A program made the position numbers and the translations under genes. From assembly GCF_008033445.1 (NCBI RefSeq), contig NZ_VNKO01000006.1, positions 106,511 to 157,449 of the forward strand: a stretch of DNA of 50,939 bases, written 5' to 3'. This document shows positions 50,278 to 50,939 of this stretch, in pieces. The notes beneath the pieces are model-generated. The model had not been told where the DNA came from and made no database searches. It saw only the letters and a program-made list of their open reading frames with translations. Each line of letters begins with the position of its first letter. Position 1 is the stretch's first letter. The DNA is from Vulcaniibacterium gelatinicum. Its GTDB lineage: Bacteria > Pseudomonadota > Gammaproteobacteria > Xanthomonadales > Xanthomonadaceae.

Positions 50278-50309
50278 GTATGAACGCGCTGCCGGCGCGG
50301 GAAGCCAAG
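50278..50309. repeat. 32-bp dispersed motif, copy C
   Basis: GTATGAACGCGCTG-ccggcgcgg-GAAGCCAAG. Its GAAGCCAAG part doubles as the 5' arm of the hairpin at 50299-50329. Confidence 0.8.
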
Positions 50310-50329
50310 CGTTTTCTGCTTGGCTTCCC
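50299..50329. terminator. Perfect 12-bp hairpin after the DUF3489 gene
   Basis: GGGAAGCCAAGC-7 nt-GCTTGGCTTCCC. It starts 13 nt beyond the DUF3489 stop (- strand). No T-run follows on the - strand, so it may be an attenuator, processing site or protein site rather than a full terminator. Confidence 0.6.
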
Positions 50330-50341
50330 ATTCCGATCGAA

Positions 50342-50857
50342 TCACGCGATCCGGTAGATGCGCTCGCCGCCCTCGGGCTTGTCCGAGGTGATGGTCAGCC
50401 CCAGCTTCTTCTTGAAGGCGTTGGCGAAGGTGCCGCGCACCGTGTGCGCCTGCCAGCCGGTGAGTTCGCAGATCTGACGCACCGTCGCGCCCTCCGGGCG
50501 CCGGAGCATCGCGATGACTTGGGCCTGCTTGCTGTTCTCGCGGGTGCGGGGCTTGGTCTCGGCGCGCTGCGGTGCCCAGGTGGCTTCGGCGGCTGCGACC
50601 TCCGCCTCGAGATCCGCATCTGCCTCCACCGGCGCCGGCGCGGGACGCGGGCGCCCCAGGGCTTCGTAACCCTCGGCGGCGACGGACCAGTCGGTGCCGT
50701 CGGTGGTGATCAGGGCCCGATTGCAGAGGCCGTCCAGCACCTTCTTGCGGGCGCCGCCTTTCACGTTGTCGGGGAACCACTCGATCTTGCCACCGGTGTG
50801 CTCGACGGCGTAGGCCAGGATCGCGTGCTGGGCGGGGGTCAGGGTGATGGTGCTCAT
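50342..50857 (-). CDS. DUF3489 protein
   Basis: The protein has 171 residues. The N-terminal segment (LTPAQHAILAYAVEHTGGKI, KKVLDGLCNRALITTDG) is a winged-helix-like unit. After an acidic Ala/Pro linker, the C-terminal DUF3489 HTH reads SKQAQVIAMLRRPEGATVRQ, ICELTGWQAHTVRGTFANAF, KKKLGLTITSDKPEGGERIY. It is common in prophages and integrative elements, probably DNA-binding, with role unknown. The ATG at 50857 has a GGAGCAG ribosome site upstream. Confidence 0.85.
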   Translation of the reverse strand: MSTITLTPAQHAILAYAVEHTGGKIEWFPDNVKGGARKKVLDGLCNRALITTDGTDWSVAAEGYEALGRPRPAPAPVEADADLEAEVAAAEATWAPQRAETKPRTRENSKQAQVIAMLRRPEGATVRQICELTGWQAHTVRGTFANAFKKKLGLTITSDKPEGGERIYRIA

Positions 50858-50891
50858 GGTCTGCTCCTGGATAGGGATGGATCGGCGCGAG

Positions 50892-50939
50892 TCAGTCTTC
50901 CCAGAGGTGCTCGCCATCGAGGCTGATCCACAGGCGCGC
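50892..50939 (-). CDS. C-terminal fragment of an unknown protein
   Basis: The frame is open from the right edge to a TGA at 50894-50892, ending RLWISLDGEHLWED. It is upstream of DUF3489 on the same strand with a 34-nt gap, so it probably belongs to the same operon. Too short to identify. Confidence 0.45.
   Translation of the reverse strand, partial: ARLWISLDGEHLWED

Larger units (their letters stand above)
32077..50939. mobile_element. Integrated element (left part, right end outside window)
   Basis: Everything from the operon terminator behind ssrA to the right edge is of mobile-element type: serine recombinase with DUF2924, a PIN/HTH pair, BRO-type antirepressor, RecA-like ATPase, Cas4-like nuclease, P4-type primase-helicase, RuvC-like nuclease, orphan methyltransferases and DUF3489. 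No capsid, portal, terminase or conjugation genes appear here. The left boundary is placed by gene content only. A second copy of the ssrA 3' end was not found inside the window. Confidence 0.65.

Overview
The window is a piece of a GC-rich gammaproteobacterial chromosome, most likely from the Xanthomonadaceae/Lysobacteraceae (Xanthomonas, Lysobacter, Luteimonas, Pseudoxanthomonas type). The diagnostic feature is the rpf cluster: rpfB and rpfF on the + strand converge on rpfC and rpfG on the - strand. These are followed by lysS, prfB, recJ, rpfE, greA, carB, carA and dapB, a gene order characteristic of that family. An aconitase-like C-terminus at the left edge fits rpfA/acnA upstream of rpfB. 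All assignments come from reading the sequence; no database search was run.

Layout 1: 1-31.8 kb is conserved core chromosome. (a) Positions 1-6.8 kb hold the diffusible signal factor (DSF) quorum-sensing module: RpfF makes the fatty-acid signal, RpfB is an acyl-CoA ligase, RpfC is the hybrid sensor and RpfG the HD-GYP cyclic-di-GMP phosphodiesterase. (b) Positions 7-18.3 kb are a tight minus-strand run from dapB to lysS, with several 4-bp start/stop overlaps and a programmed +1 frameshift in prfB. (c) Positions 18.3-25.6 kb hold a DUF1631 protein and the heat-shock cluster hrcA-grpE-dnaK-dnaJ. (d) Positions 25.6-31.8 kb hold recN, fur, bamE, rnfH-ratA, smpB, a CHASE-type histidine kinase and ssrA (tmRNA) with its own promoter and terminator.

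Layout 2: from just after the ssrA terminator to the right edge (about 32-50.9 kb) is an accessory, integrated-element region whose far end lies outside the window. It begins with a minus-strand operon (short ORF, DUF2924, large serine recombinase, two paralogous HTH proteins). Next come a minus-strand HTH protein/PIN protein pair and a 751-residue protein of unknown function. A long plus-strand phage-type operon follows: HTH regulator, BRO antirepressor-like protein, RecA-like ATPase, putative ssDNA-binding protein, zinc protein, Cas4-like Fe-S nuclease, P4-type primase-helicase, RuvC-like nuclease, and two small genes. Then come two tandem ParB-like/DNA-methyltransferase fusions and a minus-strand set of small accessory genes.

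How it works together: the core half couples cell-cell signalling, translation, pyrimidine/arginine precursor supply, proteostasis and ribosome rescue. The element carries its own recombinase and a replication/recombination module. A nested set of perfect inverted repeats directly behind the primase-helicase gene is a candidate replication origin or operator. Other points worth checking are a 32-bp motif present three times upstream of accessory genes, a palindrome sitting between the -35 and -10 of the rpfF promoter, a group of core genes whose -10 boxes imply leaderless mRNAs, and the uncharacterised HTH/PIN/751-residue cassette.
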